The notes: generated by a model from the sequence alone, not told the origin. A stretch of 39,361 nt of DNA from an uncultured Lachnospiraceae bacterium (GCA_947626795.1 CANQTH010000020.1:1-39361); one strand, 5' to 3'. Positions 23,117 through 31,380 are shown, counted from the first letter of the stretch. Numbers and translations are program-made.

Positions 23117-24306
23117 AGCTGTTGATCACAAAGCTAAGGAGAAACGACAAGCCTTACATTGCCACCGCGCTCTACGAGGGGAAGCGGCTGGTGGAAGCCT
23201 GCCTCGAAGAAGAGGGGCGGCAGGGCATCCTGGGCAATATTTATGTGGGCAGGGTGAAGGATATCGTGAAGAACCTAAATGCCGCGTTCATCGAGATCGC
23301 CCCGGGAAAGCCGTGCTATTACGCGCTGAATGACATGAAGGACCCGATCTTTGTGAAAAAATCGGGCAGCCCGCGCCTTGCGCAAGGGGACGAGCTTGTC
23401 GTGCAGGTCGTCCAGGAGAGCCGGAAGACGAAGCCGCCCAAGGTCAGCACGAACATCAACCTGACCGGGAAATACCTGGTCTTGACGAGCGAGAACCATG
23501 CTGTCGGCATCTCAAAGAAGCTGGACGGCAGGCTGCGGGAGGAATTGAAAGAAAAGCTGGATTTTGGGACGGAACGGGAGTTTGGCGTCATTGTCAGGAC
23601 GAACGCCGCGTTTGCCGGGACGGACGCCATTTTGGAAGAATACCGCCAGTTGGAGCGGGAATATCAGAAGCTGACGGAGACTGCCGCGCACCGCACGCCG
23701 TTTACCTGCTTAAAGGAGCGCGCGCCGGAGTACCTCCATGTCCTCCTGGACGTAAAAGAGGACGAGTTAGAGGAGATCGTGACGGACGACCCGGCCTTGC
23801 GGGAGAAGATCGAGGGATTCCTGCGGGAGGCGCGGCCGGAATACCTTCCGAGGCTTTCCTTTTATGACGACAGCCAGTTGGGGCTGAACCAGTTGTACAG
23901 CCTGGACGCCCGGCTGGACGAGGCCCTTCGGGAAAAAGTGTGGCTGAAGTCGGGCGGGTATCTGGTGATCCAGGCGACGGAAGCCCTGACGGTCATCGAC
24001 GTGAACACCGGGAAGAGCATGTCCAAAAAGCAGGCGCAGGAGCATTACTTAAAGATCAACTTGGAGGCGGCGGAGGAGATCGCCCGTCAGCTCCGGCTCC
24101 GGAACATTTCCGGGATCATAGTGGTTGATTTCATCGATATGGACGACGTCCAGAAGAAAGAGAGCCTGATGCAGGCTCTGCGCGACGCGGTCCGGGGCGA
24201 CAGCGTCCCGGTCTATGTTGTGGACATGACAAAGCTTGACCTCGTCGAGATGACGCGGAAAAAAGTCAGGAAATCCCTGGCGGAGCAGATGGGGTGGAAC
24301 GGCTAG
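23113..24306 (+). CDS. Ribonuclease E/G family protein, short form
   Basis: 397 aa from a TTG start (GGAGGAG 6 nt upstream), overlapping the DUF2344 stop. The S1 domain (residues about 35-105: GNIYVGRVKDIVKNLNAAFIEIA), the RNase H-like 5' sensor region and the DNase I-like catalytic core are present. The two catalytic aspartates fit VIDVNTGKS and IIVVDFIDMDD. The protein stops soon after MTRKKVRKSLAEQ, so the Zn-link cysteine pair (CPxC) of E. coli RNase E/G and anything beyond it are missing. The usual substrates are 5'-monophosphorylated RNAs. A terminator follows. Confidence 0.92.
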   Translation: MKLLITKLRRNDKPYIATALYEGKRLVEACLEEEGRQGILGNIYVGRVKDIVKNLNAAFIEIAPGKPCYYALNDMKDPIFVKKSGSPRLAQGDELVVQVVQESRKTKPPKVSTNINLTGKYLVLTSENHAVGISKKLDGRLREELKEKLDFGTEREFGVIVRTNAAFAGTDAILEEYRQLEREYQKLTETAAHRTPFTCLKERAPEYLHVLLDVKEDELEEIVTDDPALREKIEGFLREARPEYLPRLSFYDDSQLGLNQLYSLDARLDEALREKVWLKSGGYLVIQATEALTVIDVNTGKSMSKKQAQEHYLKINLEAAEEIARQLRLRNISGIIVVDFIDMDDVQKKESLMQALRDAVRGDSVPVYVVDMTKLDLVEMTRKKVRKSLAEQMGWNG

Positions 24307-24336
24307 GCGTATTGCGCCATAGGAAGGCATTCCAGT

Positions 24337-24367
24337 GGGGAATCCCGCTTGCGGGGTTTCCTTTTTT
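24337..24367 (+). terminator. Terminator after RNase E/G
   Basis: GGAATCCCGC pairs with GCGGGGTTTCC (24351-24361) over a TT loop, followed by a T-run to 24367. Confidence 0.8.
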
Positions 24368-24505
24368 GTTACGGAATCCTGGCCAAATCCCCGTATTCTT
24401 ATGGGATTTTCGGCAAGTGCAAAGTCCTGGGCTGAATTATTTAAAAAAATTCTTGGATTTTTGCAGGATCCGTGGACAGATCGGCGCGTTCAAGCGTTTT
24501 CTCTA

Positions 24506-24519
24506 TGTAAGCGTTTACA
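24506..24519 (+). promoter_or_regulatory. Perfect cre-like palindrome before the ECF sigma gene
   Basis: TGTAAGCGTTTACA fits the CcpA/LacI-family cre consensus TGWAANCGNTNWCA at every position. It ends 28 nt before the ATG. Position fits repression of the sigma gene by a CcpA-like regulator or another LacI-family protein. Confidence 0.6.
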
Positions 24520-24547
24520 AAATAGAAACGGGAAGGGAGTGGGGAAG

Positions 24548-25033
24548 ATGCAGGCAAAGGAAGCGGAAGCGTTATATCATAAGTATTTTGCGGCTGTGTA
24601 CAGCGTCTGTTTCCTCTATATGAAGAACGAGGCGGACGCCTGCGACATGGTTCAGGAAACTTTCCTGAAGCTTTTGCAGGGACGCTTCGCATACGGAGAC
24701 GCGGAAAAGGCGAAGGCGTGGCTGATCGTGACGGCGTCCAACTGCTGCAAGAGCCAGTTGCGGAAGAGCTGGCGCAAAAAGCAGGTGCCATACGACGCTG
24801 CCGTCCACGACGAGGGCAGGGAGGACTCGGACAACCTTCTGATCCAGATCGTGGAGGGATTGGAAGAGAAGTACCGCCTTCCGGTATACCTGTATTATTT
24901 TGAGGGCTACCACAGCGAGGAGATTGCGAAGATGCTGGGCATCAGCGCGTCCGCGGTGCGCAGCCGCCTGTCGAAGGCGAGGGAGCTGCTCAGGCTGGAA
25001 CTTGTTTGGGAAGAAAATCTGGGAAGGGCGTGA
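24548..25033 (+). CDS. ECF-type RNA polymerase sigma factor
   Basis: 161 aa, standard for this group. The region 2 core is EADACDMVQETFLKLLQG; region 4 is the helix-turn-helix GYHSEEIAKMLGISASAVRSRLSKARELL. The ATG at 24548 has a GGGAGTGGGGA ribosome site. The downstream gene starts 5 nt after the stop and encodes a single-pass membrane protein, the classic arrangement of an anti-sigma factor. The pair sits between RNase E/G and the rplU leader, interrupting a gene order that is otherwise common in Clostridia. A cre-like palindrome precedes it. Confidence 0.93.
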   Translation: MQAKEAEALYHKYFAAVYSVCFLYMKNEADACDMVQETFLKLLQGRFAYGDAEKAKAWLIVTASNCCKSQLRKSWRKKQVPYDAAVHDEGREDSDNLLIQIVEGLEEKYRLPVYLYYFEGYHSEEIAKMLGISASAVRSRLSKARELLRLELVWEENLGRA

Positions 25034-25038
25034 GGCAT

Positions 25039-26232
25039 ATGGAAAATGGATATTGGAGAGAAGATTATAAGAGGATGCAGGAAGAGATCCTGCCTGGAAA
25101 AGAGCGGCGGGACGAGATCTGGGACAAGATTGAGAAAGAGGCCGCAAACCGGAAACGGCGGAAGGCGGCGGGACGCGTGAAAGCCGCCGTCGGCGTGGCG
25201 GCAGCCGCGATCGCGCTGGCGTTCTTCCTTCCGCAGACCAACCTGGCGGACAGCATTTACGGGTTTTGGATGAATTATTTTGGCGGGAATGTTGACATTG
25301 GGCATGAGGCGTTCCACGATATTTACGAGGATCAGGACGAGCATGTCCGGATGAAGATCGACGAGATGGTCTCCGACGGCGCGAGCGTCTACATGGATAT
25401 TTCCTACGAGGCCTTAGATGAGATCGGGAAAGCATGGCTGAACGAACAGGAATTTGATTCCTACAGCATCCGGTTCACGGATCTGGAAAAGACAGATCTG
25501 GCTAAGGTGGGCAGCTGGAATGTGGACGAGGTCCGCAGGACAGAGAAGGAGAATGCCAGGTATTTTTCCTGCGCCTTTTTGTCCAGCGGCCAATATTCCC
25601 CGAAGGAGTGGACGGAGACGCTGTTTTATCCGATGTACCATCATCAGGGGATCGGGCAGGTAGAGCTGAAAAGCTGCCTGGAGACGTATGCGTACCGCTT
25701 AGAGCCGGAAGGCGCGCTGCCCGACGGCACGAGCGGAAACGGGCGCGCTGACAGCACGAAAGGGAACGCGGGATTAAAGAGCAGCGGAGCGGACGGAACG
25801 GGGCTTTCCCCCAGCGAGTATTACACGCCGACCTATCTGATCGTGTCGAAGCTTTCCGCCGCGATCTTCGGGCTGAACCAGGGCGCGTTCTACCAGATCA
25901 AAAAAGAGAATGGGCAGGAAGTGATCGGGTATACGGACGGGTTCTTAAAGGAGATCCTGGCGGAAAACGAGAAAGAGGACGGGGGCGTGATGGATAACAT
26001 CTTCCTGATCCGGGACGACGGCGGCAAGACTGTCGTCGGCGGGCGGGAGATTGGCGGCTATGGGCTCGTGGACGACGTCCCGGGATGCGATTTCCTGATC
26101 GCCTACGGGGCGTTCGCGAAAAAAGAGGACGGCGAGTTCTGGAATACCCCCATCGAGCATCCGGAGAGCCTGGCCGGGATTGAGATCGGCGGCGTCCGCT
26201 ATCGGCTGGCAAAAGACGGGGAATGGAAATAA
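25039..26232 (+). CDS. Membrane-anchored putative anti-sigma factor
   Basis: 397 aa from the ATG at 25039. The cytosolic N-terminus of about 45 residues is highly charged (RMQEEILPGKERRDEIWDK, RKRRK), a single membrane helix follows at about residues 46-66 (VKAAVGVAAAAIALAFFLP), and the remaining about 330 residues are extracytoplasmic, with a low-complexity Gly/Ser/Asn stretch near residues 230-260. I do not recognise the outer domain beyond a resemblance to DUF4179-type partners of ECF sigma factors. Anti-sigma function is inferred from topology and gene order. No obvious cleavage motif was identified. Confidence 0.75.
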   Translation: MENGYWREDYKRMQEEILPGKERRDEIWDKIEKEAANRKRRKAAGRVKAAVGVAAAAIALAFFLPQTNLADSIYGFWMNYFGGNVDIGHEAFHDIYEDQDEHVRMKIDEMVSDGASVYMDISYEALDEIGKAWLNEQEFDSYSIRFTDLEKTDLAKVGSWNVDEVRRTEKENARYFSCAFLSSGQYSPKEWTETLFYPMYHHQGIGQVELKSCLETYAYRLEPEGALPDGTSGNGRADSTKGNAGLKSSGADGTGLSPSEYYTPTYLIVSKLSAAIFGLNQGAFYQIKKENGQEVIGYTDGFLKEILAENEKEDGGVMDNIFLIRDDGGKTVVGGREIGGYGLVDDVPGCDFLIAYGAFAKKEDGEFWNTPIEHPESLAGIEIGGVRYRLAKDGEWK

Positions 26233-26269
26233 TCCGCAAAAAAGATCCGCAAAAAATTTTCCGCCTTTC

Positions 26270-26298
26270 TTGACATCGCGGGAGGTTTGTGGTATCCT
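26270..26298 (+). promoter_or_regulatory. Sigma-A promoter of the rplU operon
   Basis: TTGACA (26270-26275), 17-nt spacer, TATCCT (26293-26298). Confidence 0.8.
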
Positions 26299-26303
26299 GT
26301 ACA

Positions 26304-26380
26304 AGTATGCCGCACAGTGAGGCTTTTAAGACTGCGCAAGCAGCGCCGCAACTGGCGAGTAATGATAAGAGGAGGTGCCA
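26304..26380 (+). ncRNA. Ribosomal protein L21 leader
   Basis: The transcribed leader between the promoter and rplU has the conserved pieces of the Firmicutes L21 leader: a GCCGC...GAGGCTTTTAAGACTGCG block, a short helix, CGCAACTGGCGAGTAATGATAAG, and the ribosome site GGAGGTGCC at its end. The motif is thought to bind L21 and control the operon. Confidence 0.75.
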
Positions 26381-26381
26381 T

Positions 26382-26687
26382 ATGTACGCGATCATAGCAA
26401 CAGGCGGGAAACAGTACAAAGTATCCGAAGGCGATATCATTACCATTGAAAAACTTGGTGTGGAACCCGGGGAAAAAGTCACGTTTGACGACGTCCTGGC
26501 GGTCAGCGGCGATTCCCTGAAAGTCGGGGAAGACGTTGCGGGTGCGAGCGTCGAGGCTTCTGTCCTGGAGAACTTCAGGGGCAAGAAGATCATCGTTTAC
26601 AAGTACAAGAGGAAGACCGGATACCACAAGAAAAACGGGCACAGGCAGTCCTATACGCGCGTAAAGATCGAAAAGATCAACGGCTGA
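26382..26687 (+). CDS. rplU: 50S ribosomal protein L21
   Basis: 102 aa, the standard length. It begins [14 protein letters not shown], and the C-terminal [23 protein letters not shown] is the family signature for 23S rRNA contact. The start has GGAGGTG 7 nt upstream. First gene of the rplU-prp-rpmA operon, controlled by the leader before it. Confidence 0.98.
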   Translation: MYAIIATGGKQYKVSEGDIITIEKLGVEPGEKVTFDDVLAVSGDSLKVGEDVAGASVEASVLENFRGKKIIVYKYKRKTGYHKKNGHRQSYTRVKIEKING

Positions 26688-26698
26688 CGGGCGGCCGC

Positions 26699-27028
26699 AT
26701 GGTTAAGGTAACGATTTCCCGAAACCGGAAAGGGGAATGCATCGCGTTCCGCTGCATGGGCCATGCAGGTTATGGGGACTCCGGGGAAGACATTGTGTGC
26801 GCGGCGGTTTCCGCCCTGGTGATCAACACCGTCAATTCCATCGGGCAGCTCGTGGGCGACGGGTTTGAAGTTGAAGCGGGGCAGGAAGGCGGGCGGATCG
26901 ATTTTTCCCTGAAGGAGGGATACTCAAAAGGATCGCTCTTGCTTTTGGACTCTCTGGTCTTAGGGTTGCAAGGCATTCAGAAAAGTTATGGGAAAGAATA
27001 TGTTTCTGTGAAGTTTAAGGAGGTGTGA
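26699..27028 (+). CDS. prp: Ribosomal-processing cysteine protease Prp
   Basis: 109 aa. Prp removes the N-terminal extension of L27 in Firmicutes. The catalytic pair is His in MGHAGYGDSGEDIVCAAVSAL (about H22) and the Cys (about C34) in the same segment. It is encoded exactly between L21 and L27, as in most Firmicutes, and its substrate site is visible in the next gene. No strong ribosome site; translation may depend on coupling from rplU, 11 nt upstream. Confidence 0.95.
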   Translation: MVKVTISRNRKGECIAFRCMGHAGYGDSGEDIVCAAVSALVINTVNSIGQLVGDGFEVEAGQEGGRIDFSLKEGYSKGSLLLLDSLVLGLQGIQKSYGKEYVSVKFKEV

Positions 27029-27031
27029 GGC

Positions 27032-27322
27032 ATGTTGGATATGAACCTTCAGTTTTTCGCCCACAAGAAAGGGGTTGGCTCTACCAAGAACGGCAGGGAT
27101 TCCGAATCCAAGCGGCTGGGCGCGAAAAGGGCGGATGGGCAGTTCGTGAAGGCCGGCAATATTTTATACAAGCAGCGCGGGACGAAGATCCATCCGGGCG
27201 TGAATGTCGGAAGGGGCGGGGACGATACGTTGTTCGCCAAAGTTGACGGCATCCTGCGGTTTGAGAGAAAAGGAAGGTATCGGAAGCAGGCTTCTGTCTA
27301 TCCGGTAGCGAGCAATGAATAA
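27032..27322 (+). CDS. rpmA: 50S ribosomal protein L27 (with Prp-cleaved leader)
   Basis: 96 aa. The N-terminus MLDMNLQFF followed by [12 protein letters not shown] matches the Firmicutes precursor, which Prp cuts after the FF pair to expose the mature tail that reaches the peptidyl-transferase centre. The conserved [24 protein letters not shown] and [12 protein letters not shown] segments are present. AAGGAGGTG is the ribosome site. An attenuator-like terminator separates it from obgE. Confidence 0.98.
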   Translation: MLDMNLQFFAHKKGVGSTKNGRDSESKRLGAKRADGQFVKAGNILYKQRGTKIHPGVNVGRGGDDTLFAKVDGILRFERKGRYRKQASVYPVASNE

Positions 27323-27370
27323 AAGTCACGCATCCGGAAGGGCGAGTGATTACGATTCGATACGACTGAT

Positions 27371-27399
27371 AGACCCGGCTGAATGGCCGGGTCTATTTT
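27371..27399 (+). terminator. Terminator/attenuator between rpmA and obgE
   Basis: AGACCCGGC (27371-27379) pairs with GCCGGGTCT (27386-27394), followed by a short T-run (ATTTT). It ends about 13 nt before the obgE start, so read-through seems to be intended. Confidence 0.7.
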
Positions 27400-27411
27400 G
27401 AGGTGAGGGAA

Positions 27412-28698
27412 ATGTTTGCAGACAGTGCGGTAATCATCATAAGATCGGGAAAGGGCGGGGACGGCCATGTCTCTTTCCGAAGGGAGAAATACGTGCCGAA
27501 CGGCGGGCCGGACGGCGGAGACGGCGGCAGGGGCGGCGACCTGGTGTTTGAAGTGGACACGGGGCTGAACACGCTCTCGGATTTCCGGTATAAGCGGAAA
27601 TATGCGGCGGGCAACGGAGAGGACGGCAAGAAGCGCAACTGCCACGGCAAGGACGGGGAAGATCTGATCGTCAAGGTCCCGCCGGGAACGATCGTCCGGG
27701 ACGCGGCGACGGACAAGGTCATCGCCGATATGTCCGGGGATCATGCGCGGCAGGTAGTCCTGCGCGGCGGGCGCGGCGGGCTGGGCAACCAGAATTACGC
27801 CACGCCCACGATGCAGGCGCCAAAATACGCCCAGCCGGGGAAGCCCGGCATGGAGCTGGAAGTGCGGCTGGAGTTAAAGGTCATCGCGGACGTCGGCCTG
27901 GTCGGCTTTCCCAATGTCGGGAAATCCACGCTGCTCTCGCGTGTCAGCAACGCTCGCCCCAAGATCGCGAATTACCACTTCACGACGCTGAACCCGAACC
28001 TTGGCGTCGTGGACTTAGACGGCGGCAGCGGATTCGTCATGGCGGACATCCCGGGGCTGATCGAGGGCGCGTCCGAAGGGGTCGGTCTGGGGCATGATTT
28101 TTTGCGGCACATCGAGCGCACGCGGGCCATCATCCACGTCGTGGACGCGGCCTCCGTGGAAGGGCGCGACCCGATCGCGGACATCTATGCGATCAACCGG
28201 GAGCTGGAGGCCTATAACCCGGAGCTGCTCAAAAAGCCGCAGGTGATCGCCGCGAACAAGATCGACGCGATCTATGCGGAGGAAGAGAGCGCGCTCCCGG
28301 CGCTGAAGGCGGAATTTGAGCCGCAGGGGATCAGGATCTTCCCGATCTCCGCCGTGAGCGGGCAGGGGCTAAAGGAGCTTTTGTACCATATGGAGGGGAT
28401 CTTGAAGGACCTGCCCAAAGAGCCTGTGGTCTATGAGCAGGAATTTTTCCCGGAACTGGCGAAATTGCAGGAGGAACCCTATACTGTGGAATACGACGAT
28501 AAAGAGGAGGTTTACGTCGTGGAAGGCCCGAGGATCGAAAAGATGCTGGGCTATACCAATATCGATTCCGAGAAGGGATTCCTGTTCTTCCAGAAATTCT
28601 TAAAGGAGCAGGGGATCTTGGAGGAGCTGGAAAAGGCCGGGATCAAAGACGGGGACACCGTTCGGATGTACGGGCTGGCGTTTGATTATTATAAGTAG
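27412..28698 (+). CDS. obgE: GTPase Obg (CgtA)
   Basis: 428 aa. The glycine-rich Obg domain (about 1-158) is followed by a GTPase with G1 GFPNVGKST, G3 DIPGLIEGA and G4 NKID, then the C-terminal OCT domain of Gram-positive Obg. Obg couples large-subunit assembly to GTP and, in Bacillus, to the stress response and sporulation. Start at the ATG at 27412 behind GAGGTGAGGG; an in-frame GTG at 27403 lies within that site. Confidence 0.97.
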   Translation: MFADSAVIIIRSGKGGDGHVSFRREKYVPNGGPDGGDGGRGGDLVFEVDTGLNTLSDFRYKRKYAAGNGEDGKKRNCHGKDGEDLIVKVPPGTIVRDAATDKVIADMSGDHARQVVLRGGRGGLGNQNYATPTMQAPKYAQPGKPGMELEVRLELKVIADVGLVGFPNVGKSTLLSRVSNARPKIANYHFTTLNPNLGVVDLDGGSGFVMADIPGLIEGASEGVGLGHDFLRHIERTRAIIHVVDAASVEGRDPIADIYAINRELEAYNPELLKKPQVIAANKIDAIYAEEESALPALKAEFEPQGIRIFPISAVSGQGLKELLYHMEGILKDLPKEPVVYEQEFFPELAKLQEEPYTVEYDDKEEVYVVEGPRIEKMLGYTNIDSEKGFLFFQKFLKEQGILEELEKAGIKDGDTVRMYGLAFDYYK

Positions 28699-28746
28699 AT
28701 AGGCTATGGAGGCGCCGGATCGGTCGCGGCGCGGAAAGGAAAAGGA

Positions 28747-29046
28747 ATGATGGAGATGACAAGCAAGCAGCGCGCTTACCTGCGGAGCCTGGCGAACCCG
28801 GTCACAGCGATCTTCCAGATCGGGAAGGCGGGACTGACGCCGGAGATCGTGCAGGCGGTGGACGATGCATTGGAAAAACGGGAGCTGGTGAAGCTTTCCG
28901 TGCTGAAAAATTGTCTGGACGACCCTTATGGGATCGCGGACACGCTGGCGGAGCGTACGCGCTCTTCGGTCGTCCATGTCATGGGCAAGAAGATCGTCTT
29001 ATACCGCCCGGCAAAGAAGAATCCGAAGATTAAACTCCCGCAGTAG
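28747..29046 (+). CDS. yhbY: YhbY family RNA-binding protein
   Basis: 99 aa with one CRM domain: LTSKQR-like start (MTSKQRAYLRSLA), IFQIGKAGLTPEIV and the conserved ELVKLSVLKN. YhbY associates with pre-50S particles. The first of the clustered ATGs (28747) has GGAAAAGG upstream. It belongs to the ribosome-assembly block between obgE and nadD. Confidence 0.94.
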   Translation: MMEMTSKQRAYLRSLANPVTAIFQIGKAGLTPEIVQAVDDALEKRELVKLSVLKNCLDDPYGIADTLAERTRSSVVHVMGKKIVLYRPAKKNPKIKLPQ

Positions 29047-29064
29047 GCGGCAGGCGGAGGAACC

Positions 29065-29688
29065 ATGCAGAAAATAGGAATCATGGGCGGGACGTTCAAC
29101 CCGATCCACACAGGGCATTTGATGATCGCGGAGAGCGCGCGGGAGCAGTTCGGCTTAGAAAAGGTGCTGTTTGTCCCGACCGGGCATTCGCCCCTGCGCC
29201 ACAAGCGGCATATCACGTCGGCGGACAGGCGCTGCGAGATGGTCTCCCTGGCGATCGCGGACAACCCCTGGTTTACCTTAGACACAACGGAGATCGCGGA
29301 CGCGGGGACCAGCTATACGAGCCGGACGCTGCAAAAGCTGAAGGAGAAATATCCGGATGCGGAGCTTTCTTTTATCCTCGGGGCGGATTCCCTGTTTGAT
29401 TTTGAATCCTGGTACGAACCGGAAAAGATCCTGCAAAACTGCCGCATCCTGGCGGCTTACCGCAAGAAAGAAGGGCGGGACGCGTTCTTGCGGAAGGTGG
29501 AGGAGCTGAACCAGAGGCATCCGGGGAAATTCTTCCCGCTGGATACACCGAGCCTTGAGCTTTCCTCTCAGGACATCCGGGACAGGATCCGTTCCGGGCG
29601 GAGCGTGCGGTATTTTCTCCCGAAGGAAGTGGAAGCTTACATCCGTATGCATCATTTATACGAAGAAGAGGGAGGGGCTTTGACATGA
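29065..29688 (+). CDS. nadD: Nicotinate-nucleotide adenylyltransferase
   Basis: 207 aa. Transfers AMP from ATP to nicotinate mononucleotide in NAD synthesis. The nucleotidyltransferase signature is GGTFNPIHTGHL; the second motif (SLELSSQDIRDRIRSGRSVRYFLP) holds the SxxIR-type site. Its stop overlaps the yqeK start (ATGA), so the two are coupled. Confidence 0.96.
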   Translation: MQKIGIMGGTFNPIHTGHLMIAESAREQFGLEKVLFVPTGHSPLRHKRHITSADRRCEMVSLAIADNPWFTLDTTEIADAGTSYTSRTLQKLKEKYPDAELSFILGADSLFDFESWYEPEKILQNCRILAAYRKKEGRDAFLRKVEELNQRHPGKFFPLDTPSLELSSQDIRDRIRSGRSVRYFLPKEVEAYIRMHHLYEEEGGALT

Positions 29689-30260
29689 AACGGCCACAGA
29701 TCGAGAAAAGACTAAAGAAGGAATTGGACAAGGATCGGTTCGCCCACACGCTCGGCGTCATGTATACGGCAGGCTCTTTGGCGATGGCGCATCAGGCCGA
29801 TCTGGAAAAAGCCCTGTATGCCGGGCTTTTGCATGACTGCGCGAAATGCATTCCCAACCAGAAGAAGATTAAGCTGTGCAAAAAGTACGGGATCGGCATT
29901 TCGGCCATGGAAGAGCAGAACCCCTTTTTGCTCCACGCGAAATTGGGCGCGTACCTGGCGAAAAAGGACTATAAGGTAAAGGACGAGGAGATCCTCCATG
30001 CCATCCGGGTGCATACGACCGGGGAGCCGGGCATGGGCGTCTTAGACAAGATCATTTACATTGCGGATTACATCGAGCCGAACCGCTGCAAGGCCCCGGA
30101 TTTAAAGGAGGCGCGCAGGCTGGCGTTCGAGGATTTGGACGCGGCCATGGTGAAGATCCTCTCGGATACCCTGGACTACCTGGGCGGGAGGAACGCGCAG
30201 ACAGATCCGAAGACGCTGGAGACGTACCAGTATTTCCAGGGGCTGATGCGGCCAAGATAG
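29685..30260 (+). CDS. yqeK: YqeK, HD-domain Ap4A hydrolase
   Basis: 191 aa. An HD domain with the first His in RFAHTLGVMYTAG, the metal pair in LLHDCAK, and later IRVHTTGEPGM and IYIADYIEPNR fits the symmetrical diadenosine tetraphosphate hydrolase family. In Firmicutes it is regularly found after nadD. The 3' end is unusual: its last codons are copied, with changes, at 30291-30332. Confidence 0.93.
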   Translation: MKRPQIEKRLKKELDKDRFAHTLGVMYTAGSLAMAHQADLEKALYAGLLHDCAKCIPNQKKIKLCKKYGIGISAMEEQNPFLLHAKLGAYLAKKDYKVKDEEILHAIRVHTTGEPGMGVLDKIIYIADYIEPNRCKAPDLKEARRLAFEDLDAAMVKILSDTLDYLGGRNAQTDPKTLETYQYFQGLMRPR

Positions 30261-30332
30261 ACCGGGAACCTGAAGGCTTGCAGGAAACCTGAGATGTATC
30301 AGCATTTCCAGGGGCTGATGCGGCCAAGATAG
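30219..30332 (+). repeat. Degenerate tandem duplication of the yqeK 3' end
   Basis: The segment 30219-30260 (encoding YQYFQGLMRPR and stop) is followed 72 bp later by 30291-30332 (encoding YQHFQGLMRPR and stop). The last 28 bases, ending in the TAG, are identical. Upstream the copies have drifted. Confidence 0.8.
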
Positions 30333-30378
30333 ATCAGGAAGCAACAGACAGCGGATAGCTGCAAAGGAGGGATGGAAG

Positions 30379-30735
30379 ATGGGGAACGACATTTCCCGTG
30401 AAATGGCGAAGGCTGCCTGCCATGCGCTGAGCGAAAAAAAGGCAGAGGAGATCCGCGTGATCGACATCAGCCAGATCTCGACGTTGGCGGATTATTTTGT
30501 GATCGCGAGCGGCTCAAACTTAAATCAGATCCAGGCGATGGTCGACGCGGTGGAGGAAGAGCTGTACAAGAACGGCCATGAGGTGAAGCAGATCGAGGGG
30601 AACCGCGGTTCTACGTGGGTGCTGATGGATTACCGCGACATCATCGTCCATGTGTTTTCCAGGGAAGACCGATTGTTTTACGACCTGGAGCGCATCTGGA
30701 CGGACGGCAGGAAGGTGGAAGTAGAGGATCTGTAA
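30379..30735 (+). CDS. rsfS: Ribosomal silencing factor RsfS
   Basis: 118 aa, typical length. RsfS binds L14 and blocks subunit joining when nutrients are short. Conserved features are the IDISQISTLADYFVIASGSN and GSTWVLMDYRDIIVHVFSREDRLFYDLERIW segments. RBS is AAAGGAGGG 8-10 nt upstream. End of the ribosome-assembly block. Confidence 0.96.
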   Translation: MGNDISREMAKAACHALSEKKAEEIRVIDISQISTLADYFVIASGSNLNQIQAMVDAVEEELYKNGHEVKQIEGNRGSTWVLMDYRDIIVHVFSREDRLFYDLERIWTDGRKVEVEDL

Positions 30736-30752
30736 GGAAAGGGTTGGCGAAA

Positions 30753-31220
30753 ATGACACGGAAAGAGAAAGCAGTCCAGAATTTTTACGAAGGCTACAAT
30801 TGCACGCAGGCGGTCGTGCTGGCATTTTCAGACCTGATCCCGATCGAAAGCGAGGCGCTGCTGCGCTTCGTTTCCCCGCTCGGGGGCGGGATGGGGCGGC
30901 TGCGGGAAGTCTGCGGCTCGGTCAGCGGGATGTTCTTGGTGCTGGGCGCGCTGTACGGCTATTCCGACCCAAAGGAGAAGCTTGGGAAGGCGGGCCTGTA
31001 CCAGATGGTGCAGGAGCTGGCCGCGGAATTTGAGGAAGCGAACCATTCCATCGTCTGCCGGGAGCTTTTGGGTCTTTCAGAGAAACGCCAGGAACCGCAG
31101 CCGGAAGAGCGGACGGCGGAATATTATAAGAAGCGCCCCTGCCCGGAGCTGATCGGCATGGCGGCGGAGATGTTAGAACATTATATCGAGCGGCATCCGG
31201 TTGGGGAAGCCGCCCCGTAA
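30753..31220 (+). CDS. C_GCAxxG_C_C family protein
   Basis: 155 aa. The cysteine pattern of the family is present: GYNCTQAVV, VCGSVSGMF (GSVSG in place of the usual GAxxG), VCRELLG and PCPELIG. The family is thought to be a membrane-associated or redox protein, with no known reaction. The start is the ATG at 30753, with AAGGAAAGG upstream. A strong terminator follows, separating it from the phosphate genes. Confidence 0.88.
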   Translation: MTRKEKAVQNFYEGYNCTQAVVLAFSDLIPIESEALLRFVSPLGGGMGRLREVCGSVSGMFLVLGALYGYSDPKEKLGKAGLYQMVQELAAEFEEANHSIVCRELLGLSEKRQEPQPEERTAEYYKKRPCPELIGMAAEMLEHYIERHPVGEAAP

Positions 31221-31248
31221 GGGGAGCCGCATGGAAAATATGAAAGAG

Positions 31249-31278
31249 AACTGTCTGCAGGGCGCAGGCAGTTTTTTT
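31249..31278 (+). terminator. Terminator before the pst operon
   Basis: AACTGTCTGC (31249-31258) pairs with GCAGGCAGTT (31264-31273), one G-U pair, followed by a run of T. Confidence 0.85.
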
Positions 31279-31284
31279 GTTTCC

Positions 31285-31340
31285 TTAACATACAATTAAC
31301 GCGCCCCCGCTTTTAGAATTAACATAAGCTGCCGTATCAT
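31285..31340 (+). promoter_or_regulatory. PHO-box-like repeats and promoter of pstS
   Basis: TTAACA at 31285-31290, TTAACG at 31296-31301 and TTAACA at 31319-31324 are spaced 11 and 23 bp, close to one and two helical turns, as in PhoP boxes. A promoter with TTTAGA (31312-31317) and TATCAT (31335-31340), 17-nt spacer, lies among them. Confidence 0.7.
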
Positions 31341-31380
31341 AAGCACGTACCAAAAAATAATCAAAAGGAGAGTGTTACAG

